Below, one piece after another: positions 16,891 through 25,219 of a stretch of 64,000 nt of DNA. The notes beneath the pieces were generated by a model. It was not told the DNA's origin. It ran no database searches and saw nothing but the letters and a program-made list of their open reading frames with translations. Made by a program: the position numbers and the translations under genes. This DNA is from an uncultured bacterium (GTDB lineage: Bacteria; Verrucomicrobiota; Kiritimatiellia; CAIVKH01). The stretch spans positions 1 to 64,000 of the forward strand of contig CAIVKH010000160.1 of the NCBI GenBank assembly GCA_903906425.1. Reading direction: 5' to 3'. Every line of letters starts with the position of its first letter. Within the stretch, counting starts at the first letter, position 1.

Positions 16891-17652
16891 TTATTCGCTC
16901 AGCAGCTTCTTCAGCGTCGGCTCCATCGCAGCGGCCCAGAGGCCGTAGCCTTTTGCCTGCGGGTGCAGACGGTCCGGCATGATTTCCTTCGTGAGCGTTC
17001 CATCGGCGGTCAGGAATTTATCGTTGATGTTCAGGAACGTCACCTTGTCGCCATCGGCCAGCTTTGCGAGCAGTTCGTTTGCGTTGTCATTATTTACGCG
17101 CGGCTTGTCGGTGGCTTTTTCGGAGCGCGGGAAAATTCCGAGCAGCAGAATTTTCGTGCCGGGGCATTTTGCCTCAAGCTCGTCGATGATTTTCTTCACG
17201 CCCGCCGCAATCGCCTCCGGCGGATCGTTGCGATGGCCGGTGTTGTTCGTGCCGATCATGATGACGGCGGCCTTGGGCTTGAGGCCGTCGAGTTCGCCGT
17301 GATCGAAGCGCCACAGAACGTGCTCCGTGCGGTCGCCGCTGTAGCCGAGGTTCAGCGCCTTGCGCGGTGCATAATATTTTTCCCAGACCGCCTTGCCACC
17401 GTTCTCCCAGCCATGCGTGATCGAGTCGCCGATGAACACGAGCTGCCAGCCGCCCTGCGCGACGAGCTTAAGCTTGTCCTCGTGCCGCTGATCCCACCAG
17501 CCCTTCTTGCCGTCCTTCGCGCCTTCCTTCAAACGATCATCCGGCGTGGTCGCCTTCTTGATCGCGGCATCCAGATTCGCATCGGCATACGCGCCGAACG
17601 CGAAGAGCAGGGAAAACAAAGCAACGAGTGACGAACGACGATTCATTTTCAT
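16891..17652 (-). CDS. exported SGNH/GDSL hydrolase (PAF-acetylhydrolase-like)
   Basis: A 253-residue esterase-like enzyme. A signal peptide (to about residue 23) is followed by block I FIGDSITHGW with the nucleophilic serine, the block II glycine region LNLGYSGDRTEHVLWR, block III GTNN and block V DRLHP with the catalytic Asp-His. The layout is closest to PAF-acetylhydrolase and carbohydrate-esterase-like members, so a deacetylase acting on sugars is plausible. The start codon overlaps the upstream gene's stop by four bases (ATGA), which implies translational coupling. Confidence 0.9.
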   Translation of the reverse strand: MKMNRRSSLVALFSLLFAFGAYADANLDAAIKKATTPDDRLKEGAKDGKKGWWDQRHEDKLKLVAQGGWQLVFIGDSITHGWENGGKAVWEKYYAPRKALNLGYSGDRTEHVLWRFDHGELDGLKPKAAVIMIGTNNTGHRNDPPEAIAAGVKKIIDELEAKCPGTKILLLGIFPRSEKATDKPRVNNDNANELLAKLADGDKVTFLNINDKFLTADGTLTKEIMPDRLHPQAKGYGLWAAAMEPTLKKLLSE

Positions 17653-18125
17653 TCCGGTTTTTCTCCGTGGGTTAATGGGGCGCGGATCATAGAATCTTGC
17701 GGAGTGAATTCAAGCGGCGGCAACAGAATGTTTGTCTGTGCCGGATTGTTTGTCGTTTCAATCTCCGGGAGCAAGGGCGAGGCGCGCTGATGACGTGAAA
17801 GCGCGGCTTTGACATGTCCCATGCGAAGCTCGACTTTCTTATCTTCCCACCAGTTGAAACTCAGCGCCGCCGCGATCCAGATGGCAATTGCGATGGGCAT
17901 GGCGATTTTCCGCGGTGATGCAGTGCTCGCGAAAGCGGTCATGCACCAGAAATAGACTGCCGCGCCACATGCGGGACCGACAGTGATCCAGTCCATCATC
18001 TTGCCAGTGGCCACATCTTCTTGAGAGTCCGCTCGTCCTATAAAAGCGACGAAGCATAGGAAACAGGCGAGAAGCGTGAATGCGGCACACAAGCAGCCCG
18101 GAAGAACCTTTTTCGACTGTGCCAT
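17649..18125 (-). CDS. hypothetical membrane protein
   Basis: A 158-residue protein of unknown family with about three membrane segments: CLCAAFTLLACFLCFVAFIG, ITVGPACGAAVYFWCMTAF and IAMPIAIAIWIAAALSFNWW. A polar C-terminal tail of about 60 residues follows. I used MAQSKKVLPG as start; the longer frame overlaps the upstream kinase. It sits between the PfkB kinase and the SGNH hydrolase and is coupled to the latter by a four-base overlap. Confidence 0.7.
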   Translation of the reverse strand: MAQSKKVLPGCLCAAFTLLACFLCFVAFIGRADSQEDVATGKMMDWITVGPACGAAVYFWCMTAFASTASPRKIAMPIAIAIWIAAALSFNWWEDKKVELRMGHVKAALSRHQRASPLLPEIETTNNPAQTNILLPPLEFTPQDSMIRAPLTHGEKPE

Positions 18126-18156
18126 CTTTGCTTTCGCGATTTTCGAGAACGCCCGC

Positions 18157-19257
18157 TTACCGTTCCACCCGCGCCCCGCCACCGCCCATGAGCTTCTCGA
18201 CTTCCTTCAGCGACGCCATCGACGTGTCGCCGGCGGTCGTCATCGCGAGCGCGCCGTGCGCCGCGCCATAATTGACGGCCTTCTGCGGATCGCAACCGGT
18301 CATCAATCCATAAATCAAACCCGACGCGAAACTGTCGCCGCCGCCGACGCGGTCGAGGATTTCGAGATTAGGCCTGTGAATCGCCTCGTAGAATTTTCCG
18401 CCGGCCCAGCAGATCGCGCCCCAGTCGTTGACCGTTGCGGACTTCACCGCGCGCAGCGTCGTCGCGACCACCTTGAAATTCGGATACGCCGCGACCGCGC
18501 GACCGATCATTTTTTTGAAGCTGTCGATTTCGAGATTCGTGAGATTCGCATCGGCCCCTTCGATCTCGAAGCCGAGGCTTGCGGTGAAATCCTCCTCGTT
18601 GCCGATCATCACATCCACGTTCTTCGCGATGCGCTTGTTGACCTCCTGCGCCTTCGCCTGCCCGCCGATCGCCTTCCACAGCGACGCGCGATAGTTCAGA
18701 TCATACGAAACGATCGTCCCATATTTCTTCGCCGCCTCCGTCGCCTCGATCACCAAATCGGCCGTCGATTCCGAAAGCCCCGCGAAGATTCCGCCGGTAT
18801 GCAGCCACCGCACGCCGAGCTTGCCGAAAATATGATCCCAGTCGAAATCCCCGCGCTTCAATTTCATCGCGGCGGTGTTGCCGCGGTCCGAGCAGCCGAC
18901 CGCGCCGCGCACGCCGAAACCGCGCTCCGTGAAATTAAGCCCGTTGCGCACCGAGCGCCCCACGCCATCGAACGGCATCCACTTCACGAAAGACATATCC
19001 ACGCCGCCCTGCAAAATAAAATCCTCCAGCAGCCGCCCGACCTCATTGTCCGCGAACGCGCTCGCCAGCGCCGTACGCAGCCCGAAGCAGCGCCGCAGCC
19101 CGCGCGCCACATTGTATTCCCCGCCGCCCTCCCACACCCGGAACGACCGCGCCGTACGCACGCGCCCCTCGCCCGGATCGAACCGCAGCATCACCTCGCC
19201 CATCGACATCTGATCGAACCTGCACGACTCCGCCGATTTGATTTTCAATTCCGTCAT
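18157..19257 (-). CDS. PfkB family sugar kinase, probable 2-keto-3-deoxygluconate kinase
   Basis: A 366-residue ribokinase-fold enzyme. The substrate-side Gly-rich motif is WEGGGEYNVARGLRRCFG, and the ATP-side signature EILDRVGGGDSFASGLIYG carries the catalytic base aspartate. SYDLNYRASLW is typical of KDG kinases, which phosphorylate 2-keto-3-deoxygluconate from uronate breakdown. This fits a polysaccharide-degrading lifestyle, but the exact substrate is inferred. It begins a minus-strand run with the small membrane protein and the SGNH hydrolase. Confidence 0.88.
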   Translation of the reverse strand: MTELKIKSAESCRFDQMSMGEVMLRFDPGEGRVRTARSFRVWEGGGEYNVARGLRRCFGLRTALASAFADNEVGRLLEDFILQGGVDMSFVKWMPFDGVGRSVRNGLNFTERGFGVRGAVGCSDRGNTAAMKLKRGDFDWDHIFGKLGVRWLHTGGIFAGLSESTADLVIEATEAAKKYGTIVSYDLNYRASLWKAIGGQAKAQEVNKRIAKNVDVMIGNEEDFTASLGFEIEGADANLTNLEIDSFKKMIGRAVAAYPNFKVVATTLRAVKSATVNDWGAICWAGGKFYEAIHRPNLEILDRVGGGDSFASGLIYGLMTGCDPQKAVNYGAAHGALAMTTAGDTSMASLKEVEKLMGGGGARVER

Positions 19258-19289
19258 GACATCTCCTCCGAAGAAACTTGCCTTGGTAG

Positions 19290-19333
19290 GGCGCGCTCGC
19301 CGAGCGCGCCGCGGACGGCTCAGCGAGCCGTCC
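19290..19333. repeat. two adjacent hairpins upstream of the sugar kinase
   Basis: GGCGCGCTCG/CGAGCGCGCC with a 1-nt loop (19290-19310), then GGACGGCTC/GAGCCGTCC with a 3-nt loop (19313-19333). Tandem pairing of different stems is also seen at 386-430 and 591-660. Confidence 0.7.
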
Positions 19334-19356
19334 CGGCCTCAACAACGCACCTAAAG

Positions 19357-19403
19357 TTCCAATGATTGGAAAAAACGAAAAGACAAATTTCCAATCATTG
19401 GAA
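19357..19403. repeat. 32-bp palindrome pair, cluster 7
   Basis: Cores CCAATGATTGG (19359-19369) and CCAATCATTGG (19391-19401), between the lipoprotein stop and the kinase start. Confidence 0.95.
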
Positions 19404-19421
19404 ATAACAAGGACCTCTCTG

Positions 19422-20489
19422 CTATTTCCAGATCGCATCTTGCGGCTGGTCGACAGGTATGATCGTCGGTACGGACGTATAAATCTTGCCGTAGCGGACA
19501 ACCACGATGAGTTTCGTTCCATCAGCAGAACATGCCGCGAAAGTCGGTTTTGGATTACGCGTTTCGGGCGAAGTCCAATCGGGAATCATTCCGTGCGAGG
19601 TCCAAGTGTTCCCTGAATCTGTCGAGGTGAAAAGTTGCGGTCCATACACTGCGACAAGTCTGCTCCCGTCCGCAGACATGGCGAAAACATCGCCATACGG
19701 TGTGGGAAGCGAAGTGAGGTGCATCCCTGCCGTGGAGGATGCCACACCATGACCAATGCGAACTGTTTTGCACTCCGCCCAGGTCTCGCCGGAATTGGTC
19801 GAGATGTTGATCGGCCCGGGACCGGCACCTGCGATCAACGTCTTTCCATCCGCAGAAGATGCGATTGTTGACGAACCACTCCACACCTTCACGCGATGCG
19901 TCCAAGTTTCGCCTGAATTCGTCGAGGTGTAGATTCCGCCGATTGAGCTTCTCGCAACAAGCTTGCACCCGTCCGCAGAAGTGGCAATGCATCTGAAGGC
20001 CTCGGGGGTTTTGTGTTGCGTCCACGTCTTGCCCGAATCCCTCGATGTGCAAAGTCCGCCACGATTCTCCACCGCAAATAATTTCTTCCCGTCTGAAGAC
20101 GAAGCAACGGCCCTCCAAATGCCATTGCTGCGGCTTGGTATCCATGTCGCGCCAAAATCGTTTGAGATGAAGATCGGGCCTTCAATCACCGCTGCGATGA
20201 GTTTTCGACCATCTGATGATGACGCCACGGAACACCACTTCCGATTGGTTTCGCGCGGAATCCATGTGTTGCCGCCATCGGCGGAAGTGTGGATCTGTCC
20301 ATCATAAGCTGCCGCCACGAGTTTTTCCCCGTCAGATGAAGAAGCTGCGGACATCCAGTGAGCGTTGGTCCCGTGCGGAGTCCAGACTGCGCCGATCTCA
20401 TACGGGTGTTTCGGCGGTCTGAAGCTTTGGCACCCTTGCAAAATGATGAAGGCGAGAAGCAGAACTTGGGCAGCAGAATTTCGTTTCAT
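19422..20489 (-). CDS. Asp-box (BNR) repeat lipoprotein
   Basis: A 355-residue exported lipoprotein. The signal MKRNSAAQVLLLAFIILQGC ends in a lipobox. The body is a predicted beta-propeller with at least six Asp-box motifs (SADGGNTW, SNDFGATW, SRDSGKTW, STNSGETW twice, STDSGNTW) alternating with SSSDGKKL-type segments. Such propellers occur in sialidases and in YCF48-like assembly factors; I see no sialidase catalytic residues, so function is open. Its 5' region (20481-20556) is nearly identical to that of the pseudopilin-like gene at 24441. Confidence 0.85.
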   Translation of the reverse strand: MKRNSAAQVLLLAFIILQGCQSFRPPKHPYEIGAVWTPHGTNAHWMSAASSSDGEKLVAAAYDGQIHTSADGGNTWIPRETNRKWCSVASSSDGRKLIAAVIEGPIFISNDFGATWIPSRSNGIWRAVASSSDGKKLFAVENRGGLCTSRDSGKTWTQHKTPEAFRCIATSADGCKLVARSSIGGIYTSTNSGETWTHRVKVWSGSSTIASSADGKTLIAGAGPGPINISTNSGETWAECKTVRIGHGVASSTAGMHLTSLPTPYGDVFAMSADGSRLVAVYGPQLFTSTDSGNTWTSHGMIPDWTSPETRNPKPTFAACSADGTKLIVVVRYGKIYTSVPTIIPVDQPQDAIWK

Positions 20490-20556
20490 GCGATGCGCGT
20501 TCTCATGACTGCCCGGCACGATAGCCCGCCGCCGCCGCGGGACGAAGCGGAAAAAA
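20481..20556 (-). repeat. duplicated 76-bp leader, copy A
   Basis: 76 bp covering the start of the Asp-box lipoprotein gene and its upstream side. It matches 25131-25206 with about four mismatches and no gaps. On the minus strand it includes TATCGTGCCGGGCA and the ATG of the gene. A weaker third match may lie at 20813-20838. Confidence 0.85.
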
Positions 20557-20570
20557 GGGTGCTCATAGAT

Positions 20571-20753
20571 TGTTTGGACTGCGGAAGCGATGGCTTCGAG
20601 CTTCCGCCTTTCGTCAGGAAGCGACTCGTGGAGCTTCCCTTCTTCTGTGGCCGGGGTCGCCGACCCCGGTTACAACCCGACTGCAAAGCTCGAAGACTCC
20701 CTTCGTAGAAGAAAAGCGAAAGCTCATCGAATTTCGCTTCCGCAGTCCAAACA
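20571..20753. repeat. 183-bp imperfect palindrome (MITE-like)
   Basis: The ends TGTTTGGACTGCGGAAGCGA (20571-20590) and its exact reverse complement (20734-20753) bound arms of about 90 bp that stay partly complementary. The centre is the perfect hairpin CCGGGGTCGCCGACCCCGG (20651-20669). No coding capacity is evident. It could be a non-autonomous mobile element or a long RNA hairpin. Confidence 0.75.
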
Positions 20754-21228
20754 CTGCCGGTCATCAAACCGCCGCCCGTCGGCCGGACCGAACAAGACGG
20801 AGAATCGTGTCATGCAGTGTGCGTGTTCATGCGTGAACGGTGTCTTGATTCATGACGCCGGCATCGAAACCATACCGGAAAGCCTGTTTATGCGAGAAAA
20901 CAAAGGAAAAACGAATGTCGCATGCGTCAAACCGCATCGCAACGATGTCGAAGCGCTTCTCATATTTCTTTTAGCGCAATGCAACTTGCTCTGAACGCAT
21001 CTAAAGTTGTGCTTGACGAGCCAAAAGTTGTGTAAGAATAAGAACAAATTGTGCTATACGAATCACAAATTGTGCTATACGAATCGCATATTGTTCTTAG
21101 CGCAGGCAGATGATTGCTGTAAGAATCGCAAGTTTCACGTAACAAAAAGCGATGAGCACGCAATTCGGCGCGCGACGGATGGAATGCGAAGATGAAACGA
21201 CAGGCTGTTTTGCTGAAAGGGAAAAATT
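20754..21228. other. gene-free repeat-rich stretch
   Basis: No supportable gene before the regulator at 21229. The left part is anonymous. The AT-rich right part holds the 21-bp-phased array described separately. Confidence 0.6.
20984..21137. repeat. 21-bp-phased degenerate repeat upstream of the regulator
   Basis: The element A(G/T)TTGTG recurs at 21005, 21026, 21048, 21069 and 21090 (steps of 21, 22, 21, 21), with weaker copies at 20984, 21113 and 21131. Two central copies share TTGTGCTATACGAATC. It lies just upstream of the winged-helix gene and could be an operator cluster, or a decayed tandem array like that at 1-333. Confidence 0.7.
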
Positions 21229-21555
21229 ATGAGCGATACGACGCAGGCAGGGGCGGGAACGCCCGCGCTTGATAGCCACAGGGTATTCGTGGCGCTGGCC
21301 AACCGGAACCGGTGCGCGATGCTGGCGGCTTTGTGCGACGGCGAACCGCTGGGCGCGGTTCACATGGCCGAAGTGGCCGGCTGCTCGGCGCAACAGGCGG
21401 GCAAGCACGCCGCGGTGATGGTGAAGGCCGGGCTGATCGTTCGCGGGCGCGGAAATCTTTACCGCATCACCCCCGGCCTCCAGCCTGTCCCCGGCAAGCG
21501 GGAACTGGAACTCGGCCACTGTTTGCTGCGCCTCGACTACAACCCGTCGGCCTGA
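21229..21555 (+). CDS. winged-helix (ArsR-like) transcriptional regulator
   Basis: A 108-residue DNA-binding protein. The core FVALANRNRCAMLAALCDGEPLG is the first helix pair of an ArsR-type winged helix. AEVAGCSAQQAGKHAAVMVKAGLI is the recognition helix-turn-helix, and RGRGNLYRI is the wing. I see no cysteine metal site of the ArsR type. AAAGGGA precedes the ATG. The phased repeats just upstream may be its own operator, by analogy with autoregulated small repressors. It ends overlapping the convergent glycoside hydrolase gene by 19 bp. Confidence 0.85.
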   Translation: MSDTTQAGAGTPALDSHRVFVALANRNRCAMLAALCDGEPLGAVHMAEVAGCSAQQAGKHAAVMVKAGLIVRGRGNLYRITPGLQPVPGKRELELGHCLLRLDYNPSA

Positions 21556-22997
21556 AGTACGCCCCGCACGGCCACACTCCCGCAAAATTCAGGCAGCGCC
21601 ACGCGAAGTTTTTCGTCGCGGGTGACGACCTCTTTGCTTTCCAGAATCTTCCCGCTTTCGACATCGCCGAATTCGACAAGCCATCGTCCTTCCCGCGCCG
21701 GCAACTCCGCCCATTGATCCTTCACCGGCTCCATCGCCCACTTCGGTGCCACGCATTTCGCATCGCGGAACCAGCCGATGATCGTCCTGCCTTGCCCCGC
21801 TGAATTCGTCGCGCTCCCGAGCATCGCGCCGAAAATTCCCGGCGACATCGTGCAGTTCACAGGCGCGAGTCCGGCGCAGTCGATGTCCTTCACGAACTGC
21901 CCAGCCGGTGTCGCGATCTTCTGGTAGTGCGAGCAGAGGTCCGCCTTCTCGAACTGGTCGTAGCCATCCTGCCACCACAGCGCCCGTGCGTTCATCGCGC
22001 CGCTCATCATCGCGGCCCAGATGGCGTGGCGGATTCCGACGGGCCCGCGATCCGATGTATCGAGCGTGCCGCGCGGCGGCCGCCAGTCCAGGCCGCATTC
22101 TCCGATCATCACCGGCTTGTGATAGGTCGCGAGGCGCTCGCGGACGGATTTCAGAATCAACTCATCGAGATCGCCGCGGCCGGCATCGCCATACGGATGC
22201 ACCTCGACGAAGTCCAACGCATCGCTCTTGAAAAGCTGCGGCCATTCCCTGACGCCGGACATCGAACATGTGACCGGACGATGCGACGGATCGGCATCGC
22301 GAATAATTTTCGCCGCCTCCACGGCAAAGGCTGTTCCTTTCGCTTCCGAGGAACCGGTCAGCAAATCCAGTTCCGAAAATATTTCCCACGCGACAATGTT
22401 GCGGCGCGGCTGCCAGTGTTTGACCAGCGCTTCGAGCCGCTTCATCCAAAGCGCGCGGCAGGTGCCCGGCTCGAACAATTCCGCGGGCGATTTCGCGGAG
22501 CCGCCGTTCGCGGCGTTGAACGGATTCGTGTTCCACAAGTGCCACGCCTCGCCCTTCGTTCCGTCGTTCCAATAAGACCAGACGCCGAACACAGGCATGA
22601 CGGCGATGTGATATTTCTCGGCCGCGTCGAGCGTGGCGTCCCACGATTTCAACATGCCTGCGGAAATCTCGCCGGGCTTCTCATCGCGCGGCATGTGGCA
22701 GAAATGAATCCGCGCGAAGGTCTCGCCGGCCGCCGCCATGTTTTTGAAATGTTCGGCAAACGCCGCCGGATTCATCGCCGTCGGGTTTCGTCCCACGACC
22801 AGCCGCGGCACGCCGGCGGCGCGGAAATAGTTCTCACCCTTGCGCAGTTCAAGCACCGGCGCGACGTCCTGCGCGGGCGCGGAAAGCACGAGCGGCCAGC
22901 GTTCGCAGCCAGCACCTGGCGAAAGAGCGGCGCTCTGCGCGGGCGCGGAAAGCACGAGTGCCGAAAGCAGAAGCAGGACGGCGGGGATTCGTTTCAT
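21537..22997 (-). CDS. exported glycoside hydrolase, GH5-like (clan A)
   Basis: A 486-residue enzyme with a signal peptide (to about residue 22). The TIM-barrel carries FARIHFCHMP, VWSYWNDG, the probable acid/base glutamate in AWEIFSELDL and the probable nucleophile in IGECGLDW. The ends of strands 4 and 7 fit clan GH-A; the substrate cannot be told, but mannan or glucan are possible. The early coding region contains an internal direct repeat that duplicates LVLSAPAQ. It follows the sulfatase gene by 12 bp, so the two form an operon for a sulfated polysaccharide. Confidence 0.85.
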   Translation of the reverse strand: MKRIPAVLLLLSALVLSAPAQSAALSPGAGCERWPLVLSAPAQDVAPVLELRKGENYFRAAGVPRLVVGRNPTAMNPAAFAEHFKNMAAAGETFARIHFCHMPRDEKPGEISAGMLKSWDATLDAAEKYHIAVMPVFGVWSYWNDGTKGEAWHLWNTNPFNAANGGSAKSPAELFEPGTCRALWMKRLEALVKHWQPRRNIVAWEIFSELDLLTGSSEAKGTAFAVEAAKIIRDADPSHRPVTCSMSGVREWPQLFKSDALDFVEVHPYGDAGRGDLDELILKSVRERLATYHKPVMIGECGLDWRPPRGTLDTSDRGPVGIRHAIWAAMMSGAMNARALWWQDGYDQFEKADLCSHYQKIATPAGQFVKDIDCAGLAPVNCTMSPGIFGAMLGSATNSAGQGRTIIGWFRDAKCVAPKWAMEPVKDQWAELPAREGRWLVEFGDVESGKILESKEVVTRDEKLRVALPEFCGSVAVRGVLQADGL

Positions 22998-23009
22998 ACG
23001 GCACGGCTT

Positions 23010-24365
23010 TTATTTTTCCTTCTTCCCGCGGCCGAGACCGGGGAAGGCGGGCGGGATCAGCTCCTTGTCCCAGCCATCGAGAATTTCGCCGAGCTTCTTC
23101 GCGGTCCCGGCTTGCGAGGTTGCGAGGTCTTTCGTTTCGGAAAGATCGGCGGCCAGATCGTACAGCTCGTCGCTCTGTCCGTTGAGTCGGACGAGTTTTT
23201 CCGGGCCATCGTGAACAGCGCTCTTCTTCCCGCTTCGCCAGAAAAGGCGGTTGTTCGGCGCGCCGGGATTTTCGCCGGTCAAATACGGCAGCAGATTCAC
23301 GCTGTCATATTTTTTGTCCGTTGGCATCGGAACGCCCGCGATGGCGAGCGCGGTGGCGAACACGTCGAGCGAACAGACGGCCTTGTCGTAATCCTTGCCG
23401 CCGGGAATTTTTCCGGGCCAGCTCACGACGAACGGAACGTGAATGCCGCCTTCGTACACATCGCCTTTGTTGCCACGCAGCGGGGCGTTGACCGCACCGT
23501 TGAAAATCTGCCCGCCGTTGTCGCTGAAAAAGAAAACGAGCGTGCGGTTTTCCTGTCCGGATTCGCGGAGCGCGACGAGCGCCTCGCCGATGGCATCGTC
23601 GAGCAGGCTGACCTGCGCGGCGTAGGTGCGGCGCAGTTTGTTGGTGATGCCGGCAAACTGCGCGAGACGTTCCGGCGTCGGCTGGTTTGGCGAGTGCGGC
23701 GCGTTGAACGCGAGATAAAGAAACCACGGCTCGGTTTTGTGCCGCGCGACAAATTGCGCGGCTTCGTGGCCGAAGACGCCGGTAATGTGATTCGTGACTT
23801 CGACGGGTTTTCCGTTCCTCTCGATCGGAACGTTGTATTCCTTTTTCACATCCGGCTTCCAGTCCCGGTAAATATGCCCGCCGCCGATGAAGCCGAAGGT
23901 TTCGGTGAAGCCGCGATTGATCGGGCGGAATTCCGGTGCGGCGCCGAGATGCCATTTGCCGATCCAGCCGGTGACGTAGCCGGCGGCCTTCAAATGTTCG
24001 GGCAGCAGCTTTTGCGACATGGGCAGGCCTTCGATGTGGCTTTCGGGATCGTAGAACGGATTGGTTTCGTGGCCGAAGCGCTGCTGATAGCGGCCGGTCA
24101 TCAGCCCTGCGCGCGTCGGGCTGCAAAACGGATGCGAGACGTAGCCGCTGGTGCAGCGCAGCCCCGATTTCGCGAGCCGGTCGAGATGCGGCGTCGGGAT
24201 GTCCTTGCAGCCTTGAAAGCCAACATCCGCGAAGCCCTGGTCGTCGGAAACGATCAGCAAAATATTCGGCCGCGGTGCATCGGCGGAAAATGCGGCGGGG
24301 CCTGGCAGGCAGGACAAGATGGCCGCGAGCAGGCCAAGGGAGCTTCTGAAAGATGAACTTCTCAT
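23010..24365 (-). CDS. exported type I sulfatase
   Basis: A 451-residue formylglycine-dependent sulfatase. A signal peptide (to about residue 27) is followed by ILLIVSDDQG with the calcium-binding aspartates, then CSPTRAGLMTGRY with the cysteine (about residue 81) converted to formylglycine by a maturase. Further ligands are in GKWHLG and FFFSDNGG. The C-terminal subdomain ends in Lys-rich GRGKKEK. The start MRSSSF has GGAGA upstream. It probably removes sulfate from an algal or host glycan before the downstream glycoside hydrolase acts. Confidence 0.93.
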   Translation of the reverse strand: MRSSSFRSSLGLLAAILSCLPGPAAFSADAPRPNILLIVSDDQGFADVGFQGCKDIPTPHLDRLAKSGLRCTSGYVSHPFCSPTRAGLMTGRYQQRFGHETNPFYDPESHIEGLPMSQKLLPEHLKAAGYVTGWIGKWHLGAAPEFRPINRGFTETFGFIGGGHIYRDWKPDVKKEYNVPIERNGKPVEVTNHITGVFGHEAAQFVARHKTEPWFLYLAFNAPHSPNQPTPERLAQFAGITNKLRRTYAAQVSLLDDAIGEALVALRESGQENRTLVFFFSDNGGQIFNGAVNAPLRGNKGDVYEGGIHVPFVVSWPGKIPGGKDYDKAVCSLDVFATALAIAGVPMPTDKKYDSVNLLPYLTGENPGAPNNRLFWRSGKKSAVHDGPEKLVRLNGQSDELYDLAADLSETKDLATSQAGTAKKLGEILDGWDKELIPPAFPGLGRGKKEK

Positions 24366-24440
24366 GATGCGTCTCCGAAAAAAAGCCGGGAAACAGGTTG
24401 CCCCAATTTTGCGTCGTTGAAAACTCAAACAAGCCTCCGG

Positions 24441-25139
24441 TCATTTCGACAACGCCTGACCGGAAGCGAGCGGCCACAGAAAACCATTTGTCATGCCCCT
24501 TGAGTTGAAGTTCGTGAGTGAAGCAGTTCCTGAGTTTAAGATGGTTCCCCAGCCGCCGCGATAGATCACAATTCCAGCTCTATCGCCGTATGGTTCCGCA
24601 TCCGGTTCAAGGCCGATCATCTGATCCAGAGTCGCAGTGGACCCTCTGCGCTTAAACTTGAGATTTTGAGTGAAGATCACGGGGGTGTATGCTGTCAAAG
24701 AATCATTGACGTCCTGCGCAATGCACCATGAATTATGAATGTTCCCGTCCAGAAATTCCGCGGCGGATCGTGCGGGCGTGATTCGAGAACCCGGTGCTGC
24801 AAAAAAAGCGCAGTCGGTATCGAGCACATTCGATGACACCAAGATCTCGAGAAATTCCGACGAATTCGCAAAACGTCTTTCTCCGGGATTTGGATTCGCT
24901 TTCGGGCATTCAGGGCGATAGGCGGTTAGCCCCAGTGGGCTACATCCCTGTGGAAACAGCGCATAATAAATTGTTCTTCCCCGGTTGAGGTTCTCGTTGA
25001 TTTGAGCCCGGCGAATAGCAGTCAGAACGAAAGGAAATGCAAGAACGAGTCCCACGATGATCAGGCCCGTCATCGTCAGAAGTTCTTTCAGCGTGAACTC
25101 GCCGCGGCTTCCGCGATTTGGCCCGCCCGTTCGTTTCAT
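24441..25139 (-). CDS. type II pseudopilin-like protein
   Basis: A 232-residue protein with a prepilin-like N-terminus: a short basic leader, then FTLKELLTMTGLIIVGLVLAF, where the conserved Glu+5 is present. The residue before the expected cleavage site is Glu (RGE/FTL) rather than Gly, so processing by prepilin peptidase is uncertain. The C-terminal part is a soluble domain with cysteines and YRGGWGTILN. PVC genomes carry many such proteins with an unclear role. The start region is the 76-bp leader shared with the Asp-box lipoprotein gene. Confidence 0.75.
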   Translation of the reverse strand: MKRTGGPNRGSRGEFTLKELLTMTGLIIVGLVLAFPFVLTAIRRAQINENLNRGRTIYYALFPQGCSPLGLTAYRPECPKANPNPGERRFANSSEFLEILVSSNVLDTDCAFFAAPGSRITPARSAAEFLDGNIHNSWCIAQDVNDSLTAYTPVIFTQNLKFKRRGSTATLDQMIGLEPDAEPYGDRAGIVIYRGGWGTILNSGTASLTNFNSRGMTNGFLWPLASGQALSK

Positions 25140-25206
25140 GCGATGCGCGTCCTCATGATTGCCCGGCACGATAGTCCGCCGCCGCGGCGGGACGAAGCGG
25201 AAAAAA
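25131..25206 (-). repeat. duplicated 76-bp leader, copy B
   Basis: About 95% identical to 20481-20556. Both copies give the downstream gene the same in-frame upstream residues MPG(S/N)HE(N/D)AHR before MKR. Confidence 0.85.
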
Positions 25207-25219
25207 ACGGAATGAAATC

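Noticed and set aside
20850-21163. Small minus-strand genes over the phased array
   Set aside because: Their 7-residue periodicity reflects the 21-bp DNA repeat; no ribosome site.
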